Source: Lepiota brunneoincarnata
Taxonomy: Eukaryota; Basidiomycota; Agaricomycetes; Agaricales; Agaricaceae
Direction: 5' to 3'
NCBI GenBank assembly: GCA_023014365.1
Contig: JAEBUN010000004.1
Location: 1,860,001-1,924,000, forward strand
DNA: 64,000 nt
In this document: piece after piece, positions 36,102-47,692 of the stretch
How positions within the stretch are numbered: the first letter of the stretch is position 1
Layout: each line of letters begins with the position of its first letter
The notes under the pieces: generated by a model
Told to the model about the DNA's origin: nothing
Database searches by the model: none
What the model saw: the letters and a program-made list of their open reading frames with translations, nothing else
Made by a program: the position numbers and the translations under genes

Positions 36102-37062
36102 ACGGGGGGGGGGGGGCAAGTCTTTTAGTACCTTGTTTCAGTATGCGCGTCCCGGGTGGCCGAGCGAGTGGGGGGTGGGGGGCAGGTGCAGAATTTCGCT
36201 CGGTATTGGTGGTCAATGTTCCGTCAGTCCCATGGCATAGAGGAGTTGCAATGGGCTGACAGACGTCGGGGAATGCGGGTTTTAGACAAGATTCGGTTGG
36301 GGCACGTCCGGTGGTCAGACCGGCCCATATTACGCAGCTTTCGTCTCATGGTTCCACCCTCAACTGCGTCTCCCCAGCTTGACGATATCACGCCCGTTTT
36401 ATCCAGGAATATAACGGGCGACATCTATATCCGACGCATTGACATGGCTTGTATCTGGTCTGGCTTCACGTTATGATTTATACGGACGCTGTTTCTTTTC
36501 AGACCGCTTATTACCCACCAGCAATGATTGGTGGAACATGAGCGGTTGATTCACTCTTTCGTTTGTCTCGGCCTCCCATCAGTTCCATTATGGCGCCCGT
36601 AACCCACGACTTCGAGAATAACTGTTTCCTCCCTTTCGCTATCACCTTTTGTGCCTTTCTTTTCCCTGACACTTCACCTTACTACACACGTTCCTTCTAT
36701 TATTTCACTCTGCTGATCCTCTCCCGTCTCGCGTTTGTTGTCCTCCTGCCCCCCACTTTGGCATCTCATGTCAAAGGCGAGTGGGGTGGGAGAGGGCGTC
36801 GTGTCTGCGATTGGCTTGCTCTGCACGGGGAAGGGCCAGATATTCCAATAGTAGGCCTGAAAACAAATATTTCTTATCCAGACGCTTGTATGAGTATGAT
36901 TTTTATGATATTGCCCAGCAGACCCGGCCAGTTCAGACGCGTAGGAGTAAAATAATGAACATTTCTTTTGTCAAAGACGTGGTCGCCAAAGCTGTCCAAA
37001 CAAATCCTCCACGTTCACATTTCTAAAACGCCGCTCATTGCAGCATCGTCTATAGCCTCACA
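36102..37062. other. Intergenic: 3' end of CK1 and promoter of coatomer gamma
   Basis: Frames at 36156-36476 and 36563-36955 (+) lack motifs and splice context. The sequence 36590-36770 is CT-rich, fitting a promoter or leader. No RNA gene was recognised; a GGTGGCCGAGCGAG match near 36155 looks like part of a class II tRNA D-arm but nothing around it folds as a tRNA. Confidence 0.4.
36104..36116. repeat. Homopolymer G13 just after the casein kinase 1 stop
   Basis: Thirteen consecutive G begin two bases after the TAA stop. More G-rich sequence follows (36160-36190, GGGGGGTGGGGGG). The run lies in the 3' untranslated region and could form a G-quadruplex in the RNA; that is inference from sequence only. 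Confidence 0.9.
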
Positions 37063-40000
37063 ATGGCATCTCTTGCCTTGTCGTTCGCCTCAAAGAAGGA
37101 AGACGAGAGCGGCCTGAGCTCGTACTACAACAACAAAACCACAGTCATCCAGGAGGCTCGCGTCTTCAATGATTCTCCAATCAGCCCAAGGAAATGCAGG
37201 GCCCTATTGACACGAATTGTTTACCTGCTCTATGTCGGCGAATCCTTTGGGACCCAGGAGGCCACTACTCTGTTCTTTGGGACGACCAAGTTGTTTCAGC
37301 ACAAGGATGTGAGCTCTTGTCATTTTATTTGCTGGAATGGTGAATCGAACGTCCCGATGCTTTTTTTGTAGAGTGCGTTAAGGCAGGCCGTATATCTCGC
37401 TATTAAAGAGCTGGCTACCACCGCCGAAGATGTTATCATGGTCACAAGCAGCATCATGAAGGATATGCAACCGAATTCGGAGGTCATCTATCGACCAAAT
37501 GCAATTAGGGCACTATGTCGAATTATTGACGTACGCATCTTCTTGATACACTTCTTTATGAATCAATCACCCACATTCTTCATCAGCCTTCGATGGCTCA
37601 GGGCGTCGAGCGATTCTTTAAAGCAGCTATCGTTGACCGCAACCCCTCTATTTCTTCTGCCGCGCTTGTCTCTGCCTATCACCTCCTTCCCCATGCCAGA
37701 GACGTGGTCAAACGCTGGGTTAATGAAGCACAGGAAGCCGTTAGCGCAAAGCAATCGTCTAATTTCTTTGGTTCTGGTGGTGGTGGTGGTGGATACCTTG
37801 GATTTGGTGGAGGCAGCCAGGCTAGCGGACCGCAAGCGATCCAGTCAACTAGCTATATCACGCAGTATCATGCACTGGGGTTGTTGTATATGATTCGGCA
37901 ACAAGATAGGATGGCGGTGACGAAGATGATCCAGCAGTTGGGTGGCGGGAAATCAGGTGCTGGGACGACACTAAAAAACCCGATGGCACTCTGCATGTTG
38001 ATCCGGTATGCTGCAAAAGTCACGGAAGAGGACCCCAAGTATGCCCTCGTGTTTGTAATGTGGTTTCAGCGCGCTGTACTGATGATAATTTCCACTTAGC
38101 ATCTCCAGACAGATGTTCGATCTCCTGGAAGGGTGGTTGCGCCACAAGAGCGATATGGTCAATTTCGAGGCCGCTAGGGCTATTTGTGAGATGAAGAATG
38201 TTACACCGCAGCAAGTGACTAAGGCCATCTCCGGTGAGTCTATACAATGTACAATGTTACTCACCAAGTCATTTCGTCTCATACCTCGCCAGTTCTACAA
38301 TTATTCCTCTCATCACCCAAACCAGTCCTCAAATTTGCCGCCACCCGTACCCTTGCTGCTCTCGCACTTTCCCATCCCACAAACGTGGCCACTTGCAATG
38401 TTGACCTCGAAAACTTAATCGCAGACCCCAACCGTAGCGTTGCAACCTATGCTATCACAACCCTATTGAAGGTCAGTAGAAACACTTTGGCTCTATCCAT
38501 AAGTGCCCAGATTGAAACTTTAGTTTCGAAGACCGGAAATGAAGCCTCTGTGGATCGTCTGATCAAACAAATAACTGGATTTATGGCCGAGATCAGTGAC
38601 GAATTCAAGGTCATCATTGTTGATGCCATCCGTTCCCTCTGCCTCAAATTCCCATCGAAACACATATCCATGCTTGGGTTCTTGTCTGGCGTGCTTCGAG
38701 ATGAAGGAGGTTACGACTTCAAACGCGCGGTCGTGGAAGCCATCTTTGATATGATTAAATTCATTGCCGAATGCAAGGAACAAGCACTGTCACATCTTTG
38801 CGAGTTCATTGAAGACTGCGAGTTCACCAAACTTTCTGTCCGCATCCTTCATCTGCTTGGAATGGAAGGACCAAAGTCACCGCAACCCGCCAAGTACATC
38901 CGTTTCATCTACAATCGTGTCGTTTTAGAGAACGCGACAGTCCGTGCTGCCGCAGTTGCCAGCTTGGCCAAGTTCGGTATCAATGCTTCAGACAAGAGCT
39001 CGCAGAAGAGCGTCTATGTTTTGTTAAGTAGGTCCGTAGCTCCCATTGGGAAATTGTTTCTAACTGCTTGCTGACGATCATATCAAGGTGTCTCGATGAT
39101 GTAGATGATGAAGTTCGCGACCGCGCTGCGATGTACCTGAGGGTCTTCAAGGAGAAACGGCTTGCCGATGCGTATGTCAAAGAAGGTGAGACAAACGAGC
39201 CTAATAGCAGATCTATTCTTAAACAACTTTCTAGAGTCGGTATTTTCGCTTGCAGCCCTGGAAGCTAAGCTCGTCGCATATGTCAAGGATCCGATGGCCG
39301 CGGCACAACCCTTCGACGTTTCGACTGTGCCCAAAATCAGCCGTGCCCAGGCCGCCCAGGAGGCTGCACGTAAGTGGTCTGCCTCCATTCGAAACCCTGT
39401 AATTGATGGTCCAATACAGGCCCAAGTACGCTGGATATCCATCGGTGTCCCAGCCCCCAAAAAAACCCAAGAAGCCCCTGCGGCACCGTCAGCTGCAGAA
39501 AAACAATCAGCTTATGCTCAACAGCTCGCGGAAGTGCCCGAATTTGCATCATATGGACCTGTTCTCAATAGCAGCTCCAAAGCTGCACAACTTACTGAAA
39601 GCGAAACCGAATATCAGGTTACATGTGTCAAACATATATTCGCAGAACACGTTATATTCCAGGTACTCTCTTGGCTTTGGAGCATAGCAGCTTTTGACTC
39701 ACAAAAATTGCTAGTTTAATGTATCAAACACACTGCCTGATACTGTGTTAGAACAAGTCTCAGTAATTATGCAGCCGACGTCAGAGGATGCTGGTTTAAC
39801 CGAAGACTTCATCATCCCCCTGCCCTCTCTTCACGTCGTCCAACTCGCCCAACATCGTCTATGTCTCTTTCACACGCACCAACCCGGATCAATATGCGTT
39901 GGCATCGTTCCAATGCACACTCAAATTCATTAGCAAGGAACTTGACCCCTCAACGGGAGAACCTGAAGAGGAGGGCTATGAGGATGAATACCAGCTGGAG

Positions 40001-40429
40001 GAGGTCGAGCTAAGTGCAGGTGGTGATTACATTATTCCTAGCTATGTCACTTTTGGTGCAGAATGGGATCGGTTGCGCTCCGGTCCCTAGCGCCACTGAA
40101 ACATTTGCTTTGTCGGCAATGGACAGTCTTAAAGGTAAGTAAATCGCAGATGTCCTAAACAATATGCTAATCATTCCTTTTCTGCTTCAGCGGCGTGCGA
40201 TTCTATTATTGAAGTGCTGAATATGGAACCCCTCGGTGGTACAGAATCCCCTTCGTCGACCTCGGTTCACACATTGCAACTGTCTGGCTTGGTGACTGGA
40301 GGGGGTGGAAAAGTACTTGTGCGGTGTAGGATGACACACTCTCGAGGACAAGGGGTTACGTTGGAACTTGGAGTACGGGCGGAGAAACAGGAGGCTTGCG
40401 ACCTAGTTGTTGCGGCTGTCGGAGGTTAG
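37063..40429 (+). CDS. SEC21: Coatomer subunit gamma (COPI coat)
   Basis: Gamma-COP is part of the COPI coat for retrograde Golgi-to-ER transport. The ATG at 37063 reads [20 protein letters not shown], then [20 protein letters not shown] and [20 protein letters not shown], the adaptin-like start. HEAT repeats follow ([57 protein letters not shown]). A hinge leads to the appendage domain ([40 protein letters not shown], ending VVAAVGG). A glycine insertion ([15 protein letters not shown]) sits near residue 190. Around 39434-39440 the hinge STLD must join SIGVPAPKK by a shift of one base; one extra base in GGATATCC explains it. About 10 introns, about 920 residues. Confidence 0.93.
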
Positions 40430-40706
40430 GAGGTAATATATCCCATACAGATTCGCACAATGTTAAGTAGTCAGCAATTTACCCATCGAATCGATGATTG
40501 GCGACGGACAAAGTACAGCCTGGAACAGCCGATGATATAGGAGGACCAAATGGGTAATAGTTAGGCCGGCTGAGCCGGAGCTTGGGGCACAAAACTCGGG
40601 TTTGGAGACCTAGCCGGATGAGTGGAATCGTATGATAGGATATTATGTATTTGAGTAATCTGTGTTCGTTCCATATTACACCCCGAGCCACTGCACCCAA
40701 GTAACT

Positions 40707-42479
40707 ATGGCTGCTCCTTCCTTGCCTTCCGCCAAGGTCATCCATGTCGACACAAGAGGTGCCGTCATTCTGTCTGAAGAATCTCCCGAGGTACGTTGCT
40801 TGCGTTCATCTCGAAGCAGCGGCCCTGAAACACAAACTAGACGAGAGACAGCAGAGGAATATACCTGCCTAACTATATCGAACCCATATCTCATATAGCC
40901 GTTGACGTGAGTGACCCTAACGACCTGTTCTCTGCATGTTAGCATGCTCATATAACCCCTATGGAAAACAGGTTGGTGGCTCTCTGGCCAAAATCGTCTA
41001 CTTCACGCGATCACCAGAACCCCCTTCCCCCCCTTCCATTGCTGCTACCCGAGGATCGAGTACGGCGAGCGACATCTCGACACCGAGATCGCTGTCACCT
41101 TCTGAAGAATCTTCAACCGCCCTTGCGCCGTCCTCGTCCACACCCTCTGCACGGCTGAGCGGTGCCCTCACACCGCTCGTGCTCGATGCTCAGAGTTCGT
41201 TAGGAAATGGACTTTCGGGACTCAATGACGGGCTGCTGCGGGACTCGGTGCTGCGACGAACAGCACAGCATTTTCCTGGAGGATCGCTGAATTTTGAGCG
41301 GTTCGAGACGGATAACATCCATGAATGCGTGGAATTTATTCAGGCGTTGGTTGAACGCTCGGCACAGATCAATGGTGTGTCCATCGAGGAGATGCGGAAA
41401 GGCGTAAAGATTATTGCGACGGGTGGTGGCGCACACAAATTCTACGAAATGTTTCGGGGGCAGCTGCACGTGGAGGTGAGGAGAGAGGATGAGATGGAGT
41501 GTTTGATTGAAGGGCTCAAGTTCATTACTCTGATTCCGGACGAGGTTTACTACTTCTCCGATGAGCTGATTCAGTCCGTGTCGCATCCACCACTATATGC
41601 CACTCTCGAAAGACCCAGCCCCGATCCCCCGAAATACAGCGTCTCGTTCGAGTCCAACCCGACGCCACAGCTGCCGTGCTTGTTGGTAAATATTGGTTCG
41701 GGGGTGTCGATAATCAAGGTTGACGAGGATGGGCGGTTTGAGCGCGTCAGTGGTACATCGTTGGGAGGAGGAACACTGTGGGGCCTGCTCAGTATTCTAA
41801 CGGCTGCAACGACTTTTGATGGTATGTTGCCTTGTGCTCAGATCAAATCAAGGGGTTAACATGAGGTAGAAATGTTGGCATTCTCGGAACGAGGAGATAA
41901 CTCAAAGGTGGATATGCTGGTTGGCGACATATACGGACAGGACTACAGCAAACTTGGGCTCAAGTCGACGATGATTGCTAGCACGTTTGGAAAGGTGTTC
42001 AAGAAAGGAGGAGAAAAGGGCAACTTTTTACCGGAAGATATCAGCAAGAGCTTGCTCTATGCCGTGTCCAATAACATTGGACAGATTGCGTGAGTGTTGA
42101 ATATATATATAAGTCTGTGAATATGAACTTTTGACGAGCGGTGTCGTGGACAGATACATGAACGCCGAAAAGTACAATTTAGATAGGATATACTTTGGAG
42201 GGTGCTTTATCCGAGGTATGGTGTAGCAAACGAAAGAGAAAACAAGCCACTGAATGGGGTATATGTTTGGCAGGGCACGCTGCAACCATTGCAACACTGT
42301 CATACGCCATCCGCTTCTGGAGCAAGGGCACCAAGCGGGCCCTTTTTCTCCGTCATGAAGGATTTCTGTGAGTGCACGCATTCGTGTGGTTGACATCGCA
42401 TGTTGATAATGTGGGCAGCGGTGCCATTGGAGCATGGATACGGAATATTGATCACGAAGAAGGACTGAACACAGCATGA
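40707..42479 (+). CDS. Pantothenate kinase (eukaryotic type)
   Basis: The enzyme phosphorylates pantothenate, the first and controlling step of coenzyme A synthesis. The ATG at 40707 opens MAAPSLPSAKVIHVDTRGAV. Introns then join SPE to TRDSRGIYLPNYIEPISHIA and VDVGGSLAKIVYF, the first ATP-binding motif (DxGGxxxKxVYF). A Ser/Pro-rich insert follows, then HECVEFIQALVE, KIIATGGGAHKF (the adenosine-site glycines), CLLVNIGSGVSIIKVD and SGTSLGGGTLWGLLSILT. Later motifs are DIYGQDYSKLGL, TMIASTFGK, YAVSNNIGQIA, RIYFGGCFIRGH and ALFLRHEGFLGAIGAW. All sites for the family are present. About 480 residues. The spacing to coatomer gamma upstream is about 277 bases. Confidence 0.93.
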
Positions 42480-43114
42480 GGCATCGTTGTTGCTATGTAT
42501 ATATGTATCGTACATTAAGACTTTGTTTAGTGATATTGTATATAGATTGGGGGGGCCGTCGTCGTCGGTGATGGCGACATATGCGGGGAGAAACCGGGAC
42601 ATAGAGAAGATCCGCGCTAGGTCCGCCACGGAGAGGGGACCCAGAAAAAGGAGAGATGACGGCGTAGCGCATGGGCAACTAGTGGGGGGGATCCCGTCAT
42701 AGGTGTGTTCATGGGCTCAACAAACCAGAGTTATGAGCTATAAACAGCAGCATGGCTATACGTACCAGCTAATATCTCCACCCGATATGGCAACATGCTG
42801 GCAGGGTGATCACTGGGTGGAACGCAGCGCAGACACAAGCGACGCAAGATCGCGGGCGAACGTCGCGGAGGGCGGCGGAGAGGAATGGAGCGAGTGGCTC
42901 ATAGCACCGACGGGTACGACAGAGACACACATCGGAAGGCCGGCAGCGATCAGATATTTTTCACGAGCTGGAGCCAGTGTTGCGCCGTGGGAAGATAGTT
43001 GTAACACCTATCAGGGTTTATTTCTAAAAAGGTCGCCAGTCATTATGCATTCATAAATGGACCCTCTGCACGCTTGCTATAACCACTTGATTGCTTAATC
43101 TCCTTCCATCAGCC
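42480..43114. other. Intergenic: pantothenate kinase 3' end and homeobox promoter
   Basis: No frame shows a known motif. A short run TATATATGTAT at 42496-42506 lies just after the kinase stop. The leader of the homeobox gene begins near 43060. I see no RNA gene. Confidence 0.4.
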
Positions 43115-44805
43115 ATGGCCCAACCTGACTCCCTCTCCCTCCCGGATTCTGATTCCAAAGCCTCCCTCAAGAAACCAAGACACCGCCATTCCCCCTCACA
43201 GCTCGCCGCATTGAACGAACTCTTTGAGCAGGACGAGCATCCCCCCCTCGAGCTCCGTTCCGCCCTCGCAGAGCGTCTCGGAATGCAAGTCACCCCCATA
43301 TTTTCCCACCCGACCACATACTTACAAACCACCTCACAGGGAGACAAAGACCGTCAATGCCTGGTTTCAGAATAAGAGAGCGTCCACCAAGAAACGCTCC
43401 AAGGGTGTCCCATCCCACGACCCCCCTGCTGGCAACCCCATGCCAGCTCATTACCCCCCCTCGTCGTTCCCCCCACACCCTCGGGACTACCTCGACTACC
43501 ATGACGACGACTATCCCCTTCCCCCGAGCGCCCCTTACAGCCGTGCCTCCTCTGTCTTACCTTCAGAGGTCCCTTCACTTTATTACACAAATAACATGGA
43601 TCCTGCCCATTTTGTGGCAGAAAACGATTCCATCCCTCGTCGGATGCGAGTGAGGCCTTCGCCCGAGCAAACTGAAGAACTCAAGAAATTGTATATTATC
43701 AACCCCCACCCCTCCGCTGAGCAGAGGCAGGCTCTGTCTGAGCGCATCGGAATGTAAGTTTATATAACTATATAACCGTCATCATCGCTTAAGCAAAAAT
43801 TTACGGAACGACTCGCTTAATCAGGCGATACCAAAGTATAACAAATTGGTTCCAGAATCAGCGCAGCTTGGCCAAAAAAAGGAGAGAGGATGAGACCGAT
43901 TTTTCTGTCTCTCCCAGACCTCCTCCTGACTATCCCTATGACGCGCGCCAATATTCTGCCTTCCCTCCATCAACTCAGCATTCGTCGTTATCACTTCATC
44001 CCTCGCCCATCCAGCCTCCCTCCCTCACGCATCAAAACCTCCGGCGGTCACCCAGCCTCCCGCCACCCATGGAAGACGTTTCGCCGCGGAGAACGTATCC
44101 TCGCCGGAGTACTACTCCATATGGTAGCATGCCCATATCATTTTCCCGTCCGCGACGCTCCCGGCCCGAGCCATACCAGCTCGACGCTCTCAAACAGCTA
44201 TTCCGTAAGACCTCGACACCCACGATTGAGGAGCGTTCTGCACTTGCACTTGAGATCGGGATGTAAGCTGTGGTTACTACATCCAGACAATCAAAATTGT
44301 TGTTTGCTGACATGATCAATGAATCAGGGATGTCGGCAAAGTTACAAATTGGTTCCGGAATTTGCGTCAAACAGCACGAAAACGGGCCAAAAAGTCAGGT
44401 AGTGGTGAAGATGACGATTACAACCACAGCTCATACTCGGCAGCGGCCTCGCGGTCAGGCACTCCATCCTTGCCATCGTCGTCCTCATCGTCGTCGGTGC
44501 TCGACGAAACCACCGACTCGCATGCTGTTGATGACGACTATGACATGCAGAACGTGGCTTCTGACGACGGTAGTGATGATGATTACCAGGAGGTTCTCAC
44601 GCCATCATCCAATAACTCACCTCCGCCAGTTCCAGCAACAGACGGAGTTGCGAACATACCGGCATCCGGCAACATTAGTCTACCAAATACCGACCCTGCC
44701 TACTACGCAGAGTTGGAGAAGGTTTCAGCCACTCGGTTTTCCGGCATCAAAATTGAGGATGCACTGCTTCTGCTTAGCTTCCACCAACATTCACCAAGAA
44801 CCTGA
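43115..44805 (+). CDS. Triple-homeodomain transcription factor
   Basis: This is a nuclear DNA-binding regulator with three homeodomains in one chain of 499 residues. Homeodomain 1 is about residues 19-76 (RHRHSPSQLAALNELFEQ, helix 3 VNAWFQNKRASTKKR), homeodomain 2 about 157-215 (RRMRVRPSPEQTEELKKLY, ITNWFQNQRSLAKKR), homeodomain 3 about 302-360 (RRSRPEPYQLDALKQLF, VTNWFRNLRQTARKR). Each keeps Trp48, Phe49, Asn51 and Arg53 of helix 3. The linkers are Pro/Ser/Tyr-rich, and the tail has a Ser run and an acidic DDDYDMQN...DDGSDDDY block. The only three introns (43285-43339, 43754-43824, 44263-44327) each interrupt one homeobox in phase 2 within the Met codon of a Gly-Met pair, just before helix 3. 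The first uses a GC donor. The targets are unknown. It does not look like an a/b mating-type factor, which carry one homeodomain each. Confidence 0.92.
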
Positions 44806-46657
44806 AAAACCACCCACGTGGGACGCCGAAAAGGGAAGCTGCTTATTTTTTCATGCGTAGAATGTAGAATGTGACTCTTATTCTTGTATTCATGAAAGCC
44901 CTGTCATTTTGCTAAAAAATCAGTGTCGTACACCACGGCCCCAGCTTGGATGTGGTTCCTACCCGGGCATGTTCCACCGCCTCTTATCCGCCGCCGATAT
45001 AGACTTGTCCAAACTCCCACGTCCAACTCGAGGGTTCTCCCATCTCATTCACTCCTGCTGAATATTATAGCTGCCTCTATGGCGACTAGTTGACCTATCA
45101 GATTTTTTCATGTATTTCCAGATGGCACATCCAATTGTTACATGTTCGATCCTCATCACCTTCACTCCAGTGGTGGAAGCACTCAGTATTGGTCCCCCGC
45201 TTCTCGTATGATCCTGAAAGATCTTTAGGAGTCGACATTCTCTATCTTCCGTCTTCCTCGCACCACGATGTTTGCCTTCTACCTTTAAATAGAATGTAGT
45301 TGCAATATGTGCCGTTGATCTTGCCTCATTTGAGCACAGTCTTCACAAGGATGGGGACAGCCTACCAAAAGCTGGTTACCCTGATCAACCGAGCACTGCT
45401 ATGAATTGAATTTCGAATTGCAAATCTTACCACTTCTGGTTGGCTGTCCCGAATCGAGCGCGGCTTCTTGCTGGCACCAGGTGTGGATATTCCAAGTATA
45501 ATGAGGATGCAGTAACAGTATTTTTGCAGGGAAAAACTGTTCATCACTTGGGTTACATGATTCAACTCATTGAACTCACTGACGCCGGGAAATCCTTTCC
45601 CTACCGGCGTGTATTTTTCATGGCAGGTGCTATGTCACCGTCATATCAGATCAGTAGCATTTATCGACATTCTGACAGCACCACCTACTGCAATGATAAT
45701 GCCGACCGACCATATTCACGGAAACCCTGGGACCTGAAAGTTTGAAATGAGATCCTGAGGGACGAGTTGGTGTGTCCGTGGGTTGGCAACGAGGGGTCAC
45801 CAAGCAATTATGTCGATTCAATCATGCAGTGCTATAATTCGGTAATCTCGGGTTGTTCGGTGAGATGGGATGTGAACTGCTTGTTGACTGCTGTGTGTCT
45901 AATCGCTGGAAGCAGCGACCCACGGTTCTGTGCGGAGTGCTCCAGGGACCAGAACAGGGATCAGAGACGGTTCATTTTTGGTCTTTGGCCATCATAAAAC
46001 TAACTGGCCGACAGCACTAATAGTAACAAACAGGGCACCCGTATGGGTTTGTTGACAATCCTTTGTCTCTTTCTTTTTTCTATACCTGGGCGTCTCCCAA
46101 CACAACTCGTGATGTCTGGGCCGGGGTTGAAGATTGTTGTCTACTTCGAGTTTGCTTTCACCGAGGAGATTGTGGCATATAGCAGTATAGGTTGCGTCAT
46201 TGGTGCTCTCGGCAGTACTTTTTGATGATCAGGAATATCGGCTAGAAAAGGCGGTTGGATGGTTCCTGTTTCCTTAATCACACCCCTGGCTTTTTGAAAT
46301 ACAAGTTGTTCTAATCTAAGATAAGTACAGGTGTCTATGAGAACAGTGGAAAATTGGGTATGAGCTACAAATTCTTCGTGGTACTACGGGAAGAAATGGT
46401 ATATATGAATGCTGAGCCGTCTATCTACTTGGTTCGTTAATGATCACTGCGTCGGTAAGCATTGACAGGGAGTATGACATCAGAGGGATTTTCGTGGGCT
46501 GATTTTCCTTCGCAAAAAAAAAGAGTCCATGGGTATAGGCGGCTGAATATGAATGTGTGATGCAAACAATATCCTGAAAAGCCAGATGCTAGCTCCTTCC
46601 ATTCTCCCTACTCCCAAAAGGAGTTGTGAGAAGTGGAAAAGCATTGCACAAGCCCTG
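44806..46657. other. 1.85 kb without a supported gene
   Basis: It lies between the stops of the homeobox gene (+) and the orphan gene (-), so both 3' ends point here. Two plus frames (45440-45745, 45767-45997) have no motif and no splice signals worth trusting. No tRNA, transposase or terminal repeat was seen. It is unusually long for a convergent spacer here. Confidence 0.4.
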
Positions 46658-47692
46658 CTATGCCCCAACACGAAGTGCAAAGGGCCTGGAGTAGAAGCAT
46701 ATCACCGTGAGAGCAATGGTGGCAACTGTCATTGGCATTGATACAAATGCCCCGAGAACAGCAGAAATAAAAGTGCATGTCTTGATCGCGCCTTGAAGTA
46801 CGGGTGAACCGTAAAGGTGGAGGAGTATAGTAGAACCGAACATAGGAACATCAGAAGCTTCGTGTCCGCATAGGAATGATGAAGGTATCAGCAGGGAGGG
46901 CACCCTGGGCAAGCTGAACACGTCCTCGAGTTCCAAGGCAAGGCCGAGCTCCTCGGTTACCTGGCGAAGAATGACCTCCGCTCGAAACGTGTCCCCTGCA
47001 TCCCCTGCGTCTCCAATACCTTTGGTTTCATAGAGACGCAAGGCAGGTGGGAGAGGTCGGATGTACACGACCGGTGGGGACCGTGGTTGTCTGAAGGAGC
47101 CATAGTAATCGATAACCCTGCGGTGGTAGAAGGCATTGATGCTGCCAGGGGGGAAACCACCTCCCTGGACTGTGACGGGGTCACTGAGGTCTTCTCTAAG
47201 GGGTTCACAGTGACACCGGTAGAGGACGTCAGTTACGACGTCCCAGATGGAGAGCCGGGGCGTTGGTGAGGCGGAGGAGAGACGGGCCGCTTCGAGAGAG
47301 AGGTGATGCTCAAGCCAGTGGTGGGGATCAGTGAACTGCTGGGGGTTGCGAGTGGGGCTTGGCGAGTCGTGGGGGATTGTCTGGACGCATGCACAAGGGC
47401 CAGAGAACTGCTGCCATTGCCAAATATCAGGGCCGTAAATGTCATAATTATACGAGATACAGTCGGGACAGAGGAGGCGCAAGAGATCGGTTTCGTATTC
47501 GGCTAGCGCACGTGTCGAGTTGAGGAAGTATTGGGTGGTGAGCAGTGTGAGGAGGTGTGCGCGGATGACGAGAAGGAGTTCGGGTGGGAGGCGGACGGGG
47601 GAGAGGATGATTTGGTCGACGGTGGCGACCTCGTGGGATATGGTAGCGAGGGCAGCGTGGAGGAGAGTGGCCTTGGGGGATGTGAGGGCCAT
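46658..47692 (-). CDS. Intronless orphan protein with one C-terminal membrane helix
   Basis: A single open frame of 344 codons starts at the ATG 47692 (MALTSPKATLLHAALATISH). I do not recognise it. Visible parts are a helical start (LPPELLLVIRAHLLTLLTTQ, F-box-like in flavour but without a clear F-box), a cysteine-containing segment (LLCPDCISYNYDIYG, SGPCACVQ) that could bind metal, a Trp/His-rich middle (HHWLEHHLSLEAARL), an Arg/Pro-rich part (RQPRSPPVVYIRPLPP), a repeat GDAGDAGD, and a hydrophobic end (AVLGAFVSMPMTVATIALTV) consistent with a tail anchor. Most neighbours have many introns; this one has none. It stands alone between two gene-poor stretches. It is probably a lineage-specific fungal gene. 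Confidence 0.65.
   Translation of the reverse strand: MALTSPKATLLHAALATISHEVATVDQIILSPVRLPPELLLVIRAHLLTLLTTQYFLNSTRALAEYETDLLRLLCPDCISYNYDIYGPDIWQWQQFSGPCACVQTIPHDSPSPTRNPQQFTDPHHWLEHHLSLEAARLSSASPTPRLSIWDVVTDVLYRCHCEPLREDLSDPVTVQGGGFPPGSINAFYHRRVIDYYGSFRQPRSPPVVYIRPLPPALRLYETKGIGDAGDAGDTFRAEVILRQVTEELGLALELEDVFSLPRVPSLLIPSSFLCGHEASDVPMFGSTILLHLYGSPVLQGAIKTCTFISAVLGAFVSMPMTVATIALTVICFYSRPFALRVGA

Noticed and set aside
36145..36200. GGTGGCCGAGCGAG resembling a Leu/Ser tRNA D-arm
   Set aside because: No matching acceptor stem, anticodon arm or T-arm follows; the surrounding sequence is G-rich spacer.
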